DNA of 64,000 nucleotides, from NCBI RefSeq assembly GCF_963930865.1, contig NZ_CAWVOH010000004.1, forward strand, positions 44,667 through 108,666, written 5' to 3'. Source of the DNA: Eupransor demetentiae. GTDB lineage: Bacteria; Bacillota; Bacilli; Lactobacillales; Lactobacillaceae. Shown piece after piece: positions 39,531-48,290 of the stretch (positions within the stretch are counted from its first letter, which is position 1; each line of letters begins with the position of its first letter). Below the pieces are notes generated by a model. That model was not told the DNA's origin, did no database searches, and saw only the letters and a program-made list of their open reading frames with translations. The position numbers and the translations under genes were made by a program.

Positions 39531-41369
39531 GCTTTTAACTGGTTTCTTAGCGGCTTCTTTCAAGGCTTGGTTAATAGCCTTGGCATAAAGTTCATCCCCT
39601 TCACTGTTTCCAGCGAAATGGGTGCCATCGCCGCCGCCAAAAATTTCCTTATGAGCGGGAGCAATCTTGTTCCAGTCAGCAATCGTAATGTAGTTGTACT
39701 TTGCTGGTAACTTGCGTTCCAACACGGCCAACTTAGCTGAATTCCAAGTAGCATCGGCTTGGCCGTCATAAGGCGTCATCAAAATCAAACGATGACCCTT
39801 TGGAATTTGATCAATCAAATCCTGGAGCTGCTGTTCGTAATCATCCAATGAATTCGTTCCAATACAAATCACGACGTTTTTGCGCAAAGTATTGGCCTTA
39901 ATTTGCTGAGCAACGATGGCATTGGCCTCCCCCATGTTACGGTTAGCCTGGGCATCAATGCTGGCATTCTTAACTCGCTCTGCCAAGGAGGCACGGGTTC
40001 CCAGCGTGACGGAATCCCCAATAATGGTAACGCCAGCCGGAATTTTACCCTTTTGTACTGGACTAGCACTCGAGGTGTTTTGGTTAAACTGGCCGGCCAA
40101 ACCATTTAACTGGTCGAGATCCTGTTGTACGTTTCCCACCCAAAGCTTGCGAGTCAAAGAGGACATCTGCGGTGCCTGCGTACAAATCCAAGCGCCGTTG
40201 ACCGTCAGCAAGGCCAAGCAACAATAGGCAGTCCAGCGTCCAACCAGCCAAGGCTTGCGATTATGCTGGAAGCCAAGCTTGCGGTTGGTCAGCAAAGGTT
40301 CGACCCAGTAATAAGATAGCGCCGCCAGGACAAAGGACAGCACCGTCGTCAAAATGATAGCTTCATTACGCTCCATCAAGTGCGAGAAGATAATCAAGAG
40401 GGGCCAGTGGTAGAGATAGACCGAATAAGAGGCGTCGGCTAGGAAAGTTAAAATAGCCGGCTCTTTGATATTCGGCGTTTTTTCATGCAAAACACGAGCA
40501 GCAATAATCATGACAGAAGTGGCCAAAGAAGCGAGCAAGAAGCCGTATAGATAAGTCACGTCATTATCGTAGTGCAAGCAGAAAAGCAGGGTCATCAAAA
40601 CGGCAAAACCCAAGAACATCAGTACAATGGCACGTCGCGTTGACCAACGATCAATTAAGCGCTGAAAGGCTTCGGGTAAGTGATAGACCCCGGTAAAGGA
40701 GGCCACCAAAGCCCCTAAGAAAAATGGGAAAGAATGCGTTAAATCGGCAAAGTAAAGTTGGTTAACATTGGTGCCCTGGAGCACTTCGACATTAACCAAA
40801 ACCAACTGAATCATGACGATAATGATGGCGGCTAAACCAACTCTTTCCCGCAGCATTTCACCCCGCGCAACCACGGAGAAGTGGCGCTGCTTGATCACAT
40901 TGCGGACCAGGAACCAAAGGATGAGGCCCCAAATGAGGTAGAAGTGCATTTCAATGGCAAGGGTCCAAGTGTGCACGAAAAGATGCGGCATGAACTGATT
41001 TTCATAGTCCCCACCCGTCAAAATTTCAAAATAATTCGTTACAAAGCCCAGCACGGCCGCAACTTGATGGGAAATATCCGTAATAAAGTCACGGCTAATT
41101 AGTAGGCTCATTGGCAGTACGATGACCACTGCCAATAGCAGCGGTGGCACAATTCGCTTGAATCGGCGCACGTAGAAATTAAAAAGGCGGAAGTGGTCAT
41201 CGCGGCTATATTCGTCAATCACCAAGCCGGTAATCAAGAAACCAGAAAAGGCAAAGAAGAGATCGACACCGACAAAGCCACCCGTGAAAATCTTTGGATA
41301 GAAATGATACAAAAGAACCATTAAAAGTCCTGTAATTCGAATGAGGCTAAACCATTTTATCTTTTTCAT
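39528..41369 (-). CDS. oatA: OatA-like membrane O-acetyltransferase with SGNH domain
   Basis: 613 residues. The N-terminal acyltransferase-3 domain (about 1-375) has ten to eleven helices and starts with GLLMVLLYHFYP and GGFVGVDLFFAFSGFLIT; the external C-terminal SGNH domain (about 425-610) has GDSVTLG, IGTNSLDDY and DGTHF, so Ser, Asn, Asp and His are present. OatA acetylates MurNAc C6 in peptidoglycan, giving lysozyme resistance. Its ATG overlaps the stop of the MORN protein gene (ATGA), so the two are made together. Confidence 0.92.
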   Translation of the reverse strand: MKKIKWFSLIRITGLLMVLLYHFYPKIFTGGFVGVDLFFAFSGFLITGLVIDEYSRDDHFRLFNFYVRRFKRIVPPLLLAVVIVLPMSLLISRDFITDISHQVAAVLGFVTNYFEILTGGDYENQFMPHLFVHTWTLAIEMHFYLIWGLILWFLVRNVIKQRHFSVVARGEMLRERVGLAAIIIVMIQLVLVNVEVLQGTNVNQLYFADLTHSFPFFLGALVASFTGVYHLPEAFQRLIDRWSTRRAIVLMFLGFAVLMTLLFCLHYDNDVTYLYGFLLASLATSVMIIAARVLHEKTPNIKEPAILTFLADASYSVYLYHWPLLIIFSHLMERNEAIILTTVLSFVLAALSYYWVEPLLTNRKLGFQHNRKPWLVGRWTAYCCLALLTVNGAWICTQAPQMSSLTRKLWVGNVQQDLDQLNGLAGQFNQNTSSASPVQKGKIPAGVTIIGDSVTLGTRASLAERVKNASIDAQANRNMGEANAIVAQQIKANTLRKNVVICIGTNSLDDYEQQLQDLIDQIPKGHRLILMTPYDGQADATWNSAKLAVLERKLPAKYNYITIADWNKIAPAHKEIFGGGDGTHFAGNSEGDELYAKAINQALKEAAKKPVKS

Positions 41370-41731
41370 GAGGCCAACCGCCCATCTTTAAAAGTCCCGG
41401 AATGGCGCTTACCTTGAGCAGTGGTAAAGGTTCCCTGTCCGTCGGCCTGCCCGTTCTTAAAGTGGCCACTATAAGACCAGCCTGCTTTATCGTGGTAAGT
41501 TCCCTGGCCATCAAAACGGCCCTTGGTGAAGCTGCCTTTATAGTAGGAACCGTTTTTGAGCTTGAGTTCGCCCTCGCCGGCAAAATAGTGGTCCTTAAGC
41601 TGCCCAGTATAGGCAATCGTGGGCGTCAATTGGTAGTTATTTACCTTTTGGCGGCTGGTATCCTGGAAGGCATAAGCTGCCAAAAGCAGGCATAAAAGAA
41701 ACCAACCTCCTAAAATTACTTTCATTTTCAC
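41366..41731 (-). CDS. Exported MORN-repeat protein
   Basis: 121 residues from GTG at 41731, supported by GGGGG 8 bp upstream. An N-terminal helix (MKVILGGWFLLCLLLAAYAF) is a signal or anchor; the rest is four to five MORN repeats of about 20 residues (YTGQLKDHYFAGEGELKLKNG; YYKGSFTKGRFDGQGTYHDK; YSGHFKNGQADGQGTFTT; HSGTFKDGRL). MORN repeats often bind lipids or partner proteins. Translational coupling to OatA suggests it acts in cell-wall modification, which I infer from position only. Confidence 0.85.
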   Translation of the reverse strand: MKMKVILGGWFLLCLLLAAYAFQDTSRQKVNNYQLTPTIAYTGQLKDHYFAGEGELKLKNGSYYKGSFTKGRFDGQGTYHDKAGWSYSGHFKNGQADGQGTFTTAQGKRHSGTFKDGRLAS

Positions 41732-41786
41732 GGTAAAAACCCCCAGTTAAAGTCAAATCTTTTTTAATTCTACTACATGAATTCAC

Positions 41787-41815
41787 AAAAAAAGGACTGC
41801 AGCGCAGTCCTTAAG
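41787..41815 (-). terminator. Terminator of 102-residue protein gene
   Basis: AAGGACTGC GC TGCAGTCC-type hairpin followed by seven T on the minus strand. Confidence 0.85.
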
Positions 41816-41826
41816 AGATATTTAAC

Positions 41827-42135
41827 TTAGTTTTCAGCTTCTTTTTTGAGTTGGCCAGCGGCCTCTTGGTAACCCCGAATATACTCCGAAATTTCATGAG
41901 CCCGATCCTGACTGAGCTTATTAACAAGCTTAGTCAAACCAGCTGGAAAATGCTTAAATTGCTTCCCCTGGTCATAATCGCTTTGGGCCGCTTCATAGCC
42001 CATCTGATAATCATCTTGAACCTTGCTACTTTGCTTTTCTTTGGCCCAGTCCTGATAGGCGGTTTGGGCTTCGTCGTACTCGCCGGCCTCATAATTTTTC
42101 TTAACGTAATCATGCAGTTCATGCAAAAAGCTCAT
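41827..42135 (-). CDS. Small charged cytosolic protein, unknown
   Basis: 102 residues, helical and acidic with many Lys/Glu/Tyr/Gln (HDYVKKNYEAGEYDEAQTAY; YQMGYEAAQSDYDQGKQF; YIRGYQEAAGQLKKEAEN). No membrane segment. GGAGGTTAGCTC precedes ATG at 42135. It is divergent from the zinc operon, whose operator lies about 70 bp away, and might share its control region. Family not recognised. Confidence 0.75.
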   Translation of the reverse strand: MSFLHELHDYVKKNYEAGEYDEAQTAYQDWAKEKQSSKVQDDYQMGYEAAQSDYDQGKQFKHFPAGLTKLVNKLSQDRAHEISEYIRGYQEAAGQLKKEAEN

Positions 42136-42178
42136 GAGCTAACCTCCATTACTTTTAAACCAATTATACACTGCCAAG

Positions 42179-42207
42179 TTGACAAACCATCCTTTATTGC
42201 ATATAGT
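42179..42207 (+). promoter_or_regulatory. Promoter of the zinc operon
   Basis: Perfect TTGACA (42179-42184), 17-bp spacer, TATAGT (42202-42207), 31 bp upstream of adcR. Confidence 0.87.
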
Positions 42208-42220
42208 TAACTGGTTAACT
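42205..42220. promoter_or_regulatory. AdcR/ZitR zinc operator
   Basis: AGTTAACTGGTTAACT, a 7-bp perfect inverted repeat around TG. The core TTAACTGGTTAA (42207-42218) fits the known streptococcal AdcR / lactococcal ZitR box TTAACNRGTTAA exactly. It begins on the last base of the -10 box, so bound repressor would block transcription. Confidence 0.9.
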
Positions 42221-42238
42221 AATGCATTAGGAGACAGC

Positions 42239-42679
42239 ATGGATTATTGTCACGGTATCATTACGAATTTAAACCACTTGATTCAAACTTACGCTAGTTC
42301 GGCAGAAATGATGCCCCTGGATGCTGATGGCAAGCCGCTACCAGCTAATCAGGGCCATCTGCTCATGCTCCTTCTTGAAAAAGGAGCGCAGTCCAACGCT
42401 GATTTGGCGGAGGCAACGCAGCTTTCCCGTCCTGCGATTACCAAGACCATCAAGGCCTTGATTAAACAGGATGCGGTTACCGAAAGCGTTTCGCCCGAAG
42501 ATAAGCGCAGCCGTTTTTATCAGTTAACGGCTACTGGACGCGAACTAGCCGAACAGCACAAAGCAACCCACGAGAAAATGCAGGCGCGCATTCACACCGT
42601 CATGCAGGACTATCCGCTTGACCAGCAAGCCGCGATTGCTCAATTCCTCGAACAAATTAACCGAAAGGACCCCTCATGA
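42239..42679 (+). CDS. adcR: AdcR/ZitR-type zinc-responsive MarR repressor
   Basis: 146 residues from ATG at 42239 (TTAGGAGACAGC upstream; earlier in-frame starts lie in the promoter). MarR winged helix: LLEKGAQSNADLAEATQLSRPAITKTIKALIKQ (about 44-76) is the DNA-reading part. Two zinc-type His in HKATH near 118 match the i/i+4 pair of streptococcal AdcR, and the His of the NQGHLLML helix is kept, but the Glu just before it is Gly here. Zinc-bound repressor would shut off its own operon through the AdcR box. Its stop overlaps the next gene (ATGA). Confidence 0.88.
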   Translation: MDYCHGIITNLNHLIQTYASSAEMMPLDADGKPLPANQGHLLMLLLEKGAQSNADLAEATQLSRPAITKTIKALIKQDAVTESVSPEDKRSRFYQLTATGRELAEQHKATHEKMQARIHTVMQDYPLDQQAAIAQFLEQINRKDPS

Positions 42680-43584
42680 AAAAATCATCGAAAATCATGC
42701 TAGTCGTGATGCTCTTGGTTGTTTTGGCCCTCGGAGCCTATGCAATTTTCAAGCCTAACGACAGCAAGGACACATCGACAACGGCCAAGCAATCTGGTAA
42801 AATCACCATCATCGCTTCCACCAACGTCTACTCCGAAATTGCGGACAAGGTTGCTGGTAAGTACGGCCAAGTTTCAGCCGTCATCACTAAGCAGAGTGTT
42901 TCCCCGGAAGACTACGAACCAACGGCTAAAGTGGCCAACGAAGTCAGTCAGGCTGACATCGCGCTTGCCAACGGACTCGGCTACGATTCCTGGATGAACA
43001 AGTTAGCCAAAGCATCGAGCTCAACCCAATTAATTCAAGTTGGCTCCGACGTGGTCAAGTCCGATGATAAAGCCAATCCGCACCTCTGGAACAATCCGGA
43101 CTACATGGCCCAAACCGCCTACTATCTAGCTGATCAACTTGCTAAAAAGGATCCAAAGCACAAGGATTATTACCAGGACAATGCCAAGCAGTACGAGCAG
43201 TCCTTGCAGCCGGTCCGTGACATGATGAACCGCATTCGCGAAGAGAGCCAGGGTGCCCAAGTCGCCCAAACTGAAACCGTCTACCAGTACATGCTGCAAA
43301 ACCTCGGTTATAACATCGCTGACGAAGGCTTCGCCGAAGCAATTGCCGAAGGTAACGACCCATCCCCTGCCGTTTTGTCACAGCTACAAAATGACATCAA
43401 GGATCACAAGTTGAAGTTCTTGGTCCAAAACACCCAGACAACTGGCTCGACCGTCGACCATCTCGTTAAGCTTGCCAAGCAAAACGATACGCCAATCATT
43501 AAGGTAACGGAAACAATTCCAAACCACACTTCCTACGTCGACTGGAAGTTATCCGAGCTTAAGCAAATCAAAGCCCTCTATTAA
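42676..43584 (+). CDS. adcA: ZnuA/AdcA-like metal-binding protein of an ABC importer
   Basis: 302 residues, cluster A-I substrate-binding fold. An N-terminal helix (residues about 7-24) anchors or exports it; there is no lipobox Cys, unlike most Gram-positive homologues. Metal-site comparison: the usual Asp-Pro-His-x-Tyr-Glu-Pro is SPEDYEPT (His replaced by Glu), NPHLWNNP keeps its His, and the third His position looks like Thr/Glu in TETVYQYM. The ligand set is therefore unusual. Control by an AdcR box argues for zinc. No permease or ATPase gene is adjacent, so partners must be elsewhere. Confidence 0.85.
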   Translation: MKKSSKIMLVVMLLVVLALGAYAIFKPNDSKDTSTTAKQSGKITIIASTNVYSEIADKVAGKYGQVSAVITKQSVSPEDYEPTAKVANEVSQADIALANGLGYDSWMNKLAKASSSTQLIQVGSDVVKSDDKANPHLWNNPDYMAQTAYYLADQLAKKDPKHKDYYQDNAKQYEQSLQPVRDMMNRIREESQGAQVAQTETVYQYMLQNLGYNIADEGFAEAIAEGNDPSPAVLSQLQNDIKDHKLKFLVQNTQTTGSTVDHLVKLAKQNDTPIIKVTETIPNHTSYVDWKLSELKQIKALY

Positions 43585-43614
43585 AAAAGCAGACCCGCAA
43601 GGGTCTGTTTTTTA
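43584..43614. terminator. Bidirectional terminator after adcA
   Basis: AAGCAGACCC GCAA GGGTCTGTTTTTT between convergent genes. Confidence 0.92.
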
Positions 43615-44373
43615 TACGGAACGACGTTTGAAGATGAGAAAGGCAATGTAATAAGCCAAGAAAATATAAAAGACACAAACTAAAATCACAACGTTTGGCG
43701 TCAAACCAGTTACGGCATGCAGGTAATTGGCAAACTTCGGCCAATTGTTGGCATAGGCAGAATCACCCGACTCAACAATGCAATAGAATAGTGCAAAGGG
43801 ATTCCACTTAAAGCCACTCCAGATTTGGATTAAATGTCTCGAAACAGCCATCAGAATAACGTTACCAAGAACCAGAAAGACCGCAACAATCATAGCTGCA
43901 GCACCGCTCTTGGCTGCATTCGTGGCCATCAATATTAGGGCGACGAAGAAAAGGTCTATTAAAAGTTCAGTCCAAAGATTAACAAACAAGGCCAGCCACA
44001 TGGTCTTCGTAATCGTTAAATGCCCATATAGCCTGCCAGCGATCAAAGTCGAAGCTAAAGCCGTCCCAATCATCAAAAGATAGTAAGCAAAGAGGACAAT
44101 CACTTTTGAGAAAAACACTTTGGCCCGTGAATAGGAACGTGAAAGTAGGGGGCGGATGGTGCCATAACGAAATTCTTGGCTAAGAAACACCGCAGCCACC
44201 ATATAAAAGACAAAGGTCGAAAAATTAAAGCCCAGCGCTAGACTAGAAAAATCGTAACTAGCAGGGTGCCTGTATATGATATAGAGAGGAATAATAATCG
44301 GAATTAACAAAATCCACCAAGCGTGATTTTGCTTCCGCAATTTGAATGCTTCTTGTCGAAGTAGTGTAAACAT
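43612..44373 (-). CDS. ABC-2 type permease subunit, paralogue 1
   Basis: 253 residues with six membrane helices. It begins MFTLLRQEAFKLRKQNHAWWILLIPIIIP and contains SQEFRYGTIRPLLSRSYSRAKVFFSKV, the ABC-2 family loop that meets the ATPase. It ends IFKRRSV, exactly as its paralogue. Probably half of an exporter with the ATPase upstream. A terminator separates it from the upstream paralogue. Confidence 0.87.
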   Translation of the reverse strand: MFTLLRQEAFKLRKQNHAWWILLIPIIIPLYIIYRHPASYDFSSLALGFNFSTFVFYMVAAVFLSQEFRYGTIRPLLSRSYSRAKVFFSKVIVLFAYYLLMIGTALASTLIAGRLYGHLTITKTMWLALFVNLWTELLIDLFFVALILMATNAAKSGAAAMIVAVFLVLGNVILMAVSRHLIQIWSGFKWNPFALFYCIVESGDSAYANNWPKFANYLHAVTGLTPNVVILVCVFYIFLAYYIAFLIFKRRSV

Positions 44374-44540
44374 AAAAATCCTTTAGTTAGTTTCCCATCC
44401 TAAAAAACAGAAAACAAGAGTCAGTCGCGGTTACCGAAATAATCCTTTTTCATAATCAATGTTACCGCTCTCATATCGGATTAGGTTACAGGCCCTTTAA
44501 GGCTAAATTAAAAAAAGGTTACGAAATTAATCATACCAAA

Positions 44541-44571
44541 TAAAAAAGCCCGTGATGGGCTTTTTTATATC
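44541..44571 (-). terminator. Terminator of ABC-2 permease paralogue 2
   Basis: AAGCCC ATCAC GGGCTTTTTT on the minus strand. Confidence 0.87.
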
Positions 44572-45334
44572 AAACGCTACGACGCTTGAAAATATAGTAA
44601 GTAACGGCATAAAGGACAAGCACGTAAGCGGCGAAAACTAGGAAAATAACCCAGGGTTCAGCATTCATTAACTGATGGGCGTCGGCTTTCATCATTTTAC
44701 CGTCGAAAATATCGCCGCCGATGGCACGAATTCCAAATTCAACACCGAAGGGGTTCCATTTCAATGGCTCCCAGGTATGCTTCAAAAAGAGCGAAAAGGC
44801 CCCAAGGATGTTTGAGCCGACCAGCAAAACCATACCCAAACCAATGGCAGCCCCTGAGCTCTTCACAATGTTAGCAACCAATAAAATAAAGGCTGTAACA
44901 AAGGCATAAGTCAAAACATAGGAAAAGATCAGCGATCCAATCCCCTGCCAAATATTGGTTAAATCAGAATGGCTAACGTGATGGACGAAAATTGGCCAGG
45001 CAATCATTGTTCCGACAAAGGACATGAAGAAAGTGCCCAAGTAAACGCCAGTGTAAGTCAAAATTTTCGAGGTAAAGACGGCACTGCGTGAGAAGCGACG
45101 TGACAACAAAGGACGAATCGTTCCGAAATGAAATTCTTGGGTAAAAATCACGGCTGCCATGACAATAACCGCCAAGTTGGCGACGTTAAAGCCCTGTCCC
45201 AAAATGGACAAAGAATCCGCCGTTGGGTTTCTCCAAATCCAAAGGATGGGAACAATCAGGGCCAAAATAAACCAGTAGTAGACCCGGTTTTGCTTCCAAG
45301 CCTTCATACCTTCTTGTTTCAATAAAGTAATCAT
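44570..45334 (-). CDS. ABC-2 type permease subunit, paralogue 2
   Basis: 254 residues, six helices, same plan as the previous permease: MITLLKQEGMKAWKQNRVYYW at the start, TQEFHFGTIRPLLSRRFSRSAVF in the middle and IFKRRSV at the end. It follows the ATPase gene by 9 bp with GGAGAGAAG as ribosome binding site, so ATPase and this permease are one transcript. Relatives include bacitracin- and lantibiotic-immunity type exporters (BcrB-like); the cargo is unknown. Its partner ATPase appears inactivated. Confidence 0.87.
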   Translation of the reverse strand: MITLLKQEGMKAWKQNRVYYWFILALIVPILWIWRNPTADSLSILGQGFNVANLAVIVMAAVIFTQEFHFGTIRPLLSRRFSRSAVFTSKILTYTGVYLGTFFMSFVGTMIAWPIFVHHVSHSDLTNIWQGIGSLIFSYVLTYAFVTAFILLVANIVKSSGAAIGLGMVLLVGSNILGAFSLFLKHTWEPLKWNPFGVEFGIRAIGGDIFDGKMMKADAHQLMNAEPWVIFLVFAAYVLVLYAVTYYIFKRRSV

Positions 45335-45343
45335 CTTCTCTCC

Positions 45344-46260
45344 TTACGCTCCCTTTCCGTCATTCTTCAAAACTTCGAGCAAGTGCTCCTCGAGGTTTTC
45401 TTGGTTCGTTGAAATGGTTTTGACTTCGATGTTTGCAGCGGCCAACTTAGCCAAAACATCCTGCACCTTCAAAGCATCGTCGCCGTTATCAATGATAAGC
45501 TTGGCACCGTCTTCCTTAGCATCCCAGTTATTGTCAGTAGCCAACTGAAGGACAGCTGCGTTATCACTCGTTTCCAAAATGATTTGGGCATGGCCACTCG
45601 ACAAGAAGTCTTCCATGGTCGTGTTTTTAACAACCTTACCCTTGTTGATGATGACCACGTCATCTGCCAAACGCTGCAATTCGTCGAGCAAATGGCTTGA
45701 AATCAAGAGGGCCACACCCTTGTCAGCAAGGCTACGAATCAACTCACGAATATCGCGCACTGACTGTGGGTCCAAGCCGTTCATTGGCTCGTCCAAAATA
45801 ACCAGCTTAGGATTGCGAATCAGAGCGATGGCGATTCCGAGACGCTGCTTCATTCCCAGCGAGAAATTCTTGGCCTTACGCTTACCGAAGTTGTCCCCAT
45901 CAATCTGGGTCTTGTGCATAATTTCTGGGATAGAACCGGGATTCTTCGTATCCATGGCATACAACTTCAGGTGATCCAAGGCCGTTAGGTTTGGATAAAT
46001 TGATGGATATTCAATCAAATTCCCCATTTTATCCAGGGCCTTGTGATTTGAAAAAGTAACCGGTTGGTTATCAAAGGTAATTTCACCTCCTGAATAAGTC
46101 ATCAAGCCCGTGATAGCACGCATAGTCGTTGACTTACCCGCGCCCCATTGGGTCCAATTAAGCCCACGATGTGTCCTGCCTCAACATTAAAAGAAACCTT
46201 GTCCATCGCTTGGAAATGGCCAAATTTCTTTGAGACATTCTTTAACTCTAGTAATGCCAT
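45344..46260 (-). pseudogene. ABC transporter ATPase, frameshifted within Walker A
   Basis: The natural start is ATG at 46260 (CGAGGAG upstream): MALLELKNVSKKFGHFQAMD, then SFNVEAGHIVGLIGPNGA. The DNA then reads GGGGCGCGGGTAAG where GGGGCGGGTAAG is expected, a 2-bp CG duplication at about 46139-46142 that shifts the frame. After correction the protein continues GKSTTMRAITGLMTY, then signature FSLGMKQRLGIA, Walker B LVILDEPMNGLDP and H-loop ISSHLLDE to 45344, 304 residues in all. As read, the downstream piece (from ATG 46123) lacks the P-loop and cannot bind ATP normally. A real mutation, phase variation or a sequencing error could explain it. Confidence 0.88.
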
Positions 46261-46436
46261 TATTTCTACTCCTCGTAAATTAGTGATTGTCGCTATTATG
46301 ACAGTCTATATCAACCACTTCTATCATAACGAAAGGACTAGGCCACAAAATCACAAAGCATTTACCGTTAGGTTAAGGTCAAATTACAAAGATTTAAAAT
46401 AGAACATTTCTAAGTTAATAGTATAAAATTATGTAC
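46261..46436. other. Intergenic region upstream of the ABC exporter genes
   Basis: AT-rich, no ORF supported. The minus-strand ribosome binding site of the ATPase gene (GAGGAG) is at about 46269-46275. Candidate -10 boxes (CATAAT) for leftward transcription are seen near 46295-46300, with no convincing -35. Confidence 0.4.
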
Positions 46437-46478
46437 AAAAAAACTGCCCTTACACCGAAGTGTAAGAGCAGTTTCTGC
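46437..46478 (-). terminator. Terminator of the 542-residue exported protein gene
   Basis: AAACTGCTCTTACAC TTCG GTGTAAGGGCAGTTT, a stem of about 15 pairs, followed by TTTTTG on the minus strand. One of the strongest in the window. Confidence 0.92.
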
Positions 46479-46512
46479 TAAGTAGTTATCTACCTAAGCT
46501 AACTTAATTGAA

Positions 46513-48141
46513 TTAAGCCAACTTGTAAACAGTAGCATCACCAGTGTTAGCAGCGTCGACAACAGCGTTGTATGAGTCTGCAGCGCGAGCAGCACCGTCA
46601 GCCCAAAGGGCGCCGATAAGCATGCTCTTGTTGTAGGCACGACGAGCGTCGTCAGCAACGTTTTCTGCATCATAAGCTACAGAACCAGCGATAGCACCAG
46701 CAATAGCAATTGGAGCACCAATAGCTTGAGCGATACCACCGGCGATTGGGATAGCACCAAGACCAGCAGTCAAGGCACCAACACCGAAGGTTGCACCGTT
46801 AAGAGCCAAGTTACCAAGACCCCATGCGGCAGCAGTAGCAGTGTTCATAACACCTTCAGTACCAAGGAAAGTTCCTTCGTAGATGGCATCCATGATTGAA
46901 GCGGCTGAAGCTTGGTTAGCCTTGCCGTTCACTGCGTCAGGTTCAGTGATAGCCTTTTGGTCTGCGTTGGCAGCGTTGTCAGAATCAGTACCATTTGCAA
47001 CACGGTTAGTGTTGTAGTTGTTGATGATCTGTGCCAAGTAAGCAGGGCTTACAAGTGCAGGGATCAATGAGTACAATGCGATACGACGAGCGCGGTCAGC
47101 GAGACGCCAGCTTTCACGGAAGGCGTTCTGTGCAAGGAATGAAGCACCGACAAGAGCCTGTACAGGAATTCCTACAAGAGCACCGAACCAAGTAGCAGTA
47201 GCGATACTTGCAAGACCGTAAGCAACTACGTTGATTCCAGTCCAGATGGCATCGATGATACCAACAGTAACGTTACTAATTACTTGTAGCACGCTGTCAA
47301 GGCCAAGAATGGCAGTGACTGCGAGCTTAGGGAAGATGTTGTTACCCGTCATCTTTTCAGATTCGTCTGCAACAGCCTTCTTCTCTGCGAAGTCTTCATC
47401 TTGGACTAGCGCTGAGCCAGTACCAGGGTTGAAGATCTTATATTGCTTGCCATCTGCACCAGTAGCTACAGTGTAGTCACCGTTGGAGATGGTTACGACT
47501 TTACCATTCAAAACCAAGCTCAATGCCTTAGTTGCTGGATCATAGTACTGATCCATTGCTTCGCCATTGTTGCTTAGCTGAGTATGGGTAAGGCCGTCAG
47601 TGTTAAATTGAGCAGCGTTTACATCCTTGCTGTTCGCACCCAAGGCAGTAATGCTAGTTGGGGCAGCCGTGACTTCGGTCTGCTTGTTGGTGTTTGACAA
47701 GTTGTGCAAACTACCAGTAAACTTTCCGAGGCTGGTTACCATGTTGTTGATTGGCGTAATACCACGTAGGTCGTTAGCCGCGTCAACATCATTAGCATAA
47801 TCCTTAGGGGTTGAAACTACACCGTTTGACTGGTTGTTCGTAACCTTTTTGTCGCCAAAAATGTTAGAAGCAGTAGTCAAAGCGTTATTAAACGGAACGT
47901 CTGAGTTAGGCTTAGTGTAGCCGCTACCTTGATCAGTCTTAGCGACTGAAGAAGTGGTAGCGCTTGCTGCTGGAGTGCTGTCTTCAGAGTCGGCAGTAAA
48001 TGGCTTCAATGGATTGGCCATTTGGTCGGCTGAGAAGGGTTGCAATTCAGCGGAATCGGCATTTGCTTGCGCAGAAGTAAATAGACCGAGACCTAGCAAG
48101 GCTGCAATCGCTGTCTTGGAAACAGCTTTGATTGCCCCCAT
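46513..48141 (-). CDS. Large exported protein with Gly/Ala-rich hydrophobic segments, unknown
   Basis: 542 residues. A clear signal peptide (KAVSKTAIAALLGLGLFTSAQANA) is followed by a polar Ser/Thr/Asn/Asp-rich region (about 30-270) and a C-terminal half with long hydrophobic stretches (about 290-340, 350-385, 440-500) rich in Gly and Ala: GLGNLALNGATFGVGALTAG and GGIAQAIGAPIAIAGAIAG. Codons are strongly biased to preferred ones, suggesting abundant synthesis. No LPxTG or LysM. The glycine-zipper look suggests membrane insertion or self-assembly, by analogy only. AGGAGGACATT precedes ATG at 48141. I do not recognise the family. Confidence 0.8.
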   Translation of the reverse strand: MGAIKAVSKTAIAALLGLGLFTSAQANADSAELQPFSADQMANPLKPFTADSEDSTPAASATTSSVAKTDQGSGYTKPNSDVPFNNALTTASNIFGDKKVTNNQSNGVVSTPKDYANDVDAANDLRGITPINNMVTSLGKFTGSLHNLSNTNKQTEVTAAPTSITALGANSKDVNAAQFNTDGLTHTQLSNNGEAMDQYYDPATKALSLVLNGKVVTISNGDYTVATGADGKQYKIFNPGTGSALVQDEDFAEKKAVADESEKMTGNNIFPKLAVTAILGLDSVLQVISNVTVGIIDAIWTGINVVAYGLASIATATWFGALVGIPVQALVGASFLAQNAFRESWRLADRARRIALYSLIPALVSPAYLAQIINNYNTNRVANGTDSDNAANADQKAITEPDAVNGKANQASAASIMDAIYEGTFLGTEGVMNTATAAAWGLGNLALNGATFGVGALTAGLGAIPIAGGIAQAIGAPIAIAGAIAGSVAYDAENVADDARRAYNKSMLIGALWADGAARAADSYNAVVDAANTGDATVYKLA

Positions 48142-48290
48142 AATGTCCTCCTAAATTGTTTTGTGCCCTGTTCAAAGAATTAAGCACTGTGATTATTATG
48201 CACGAGTTTTAGAGGATATTCAAGCAAATAAATATTATTTGAACATAAAAAAAAGATACTAGATTTTTTTAACGGATTTGTCCCGAATGT

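Noticed and set aside
46148..46402. Plus-strand ORF opposite the ABC ATPase start
   Set aside because: It covers the antisense of the true N-terminal coding segment, which is conserved in the minus frame.
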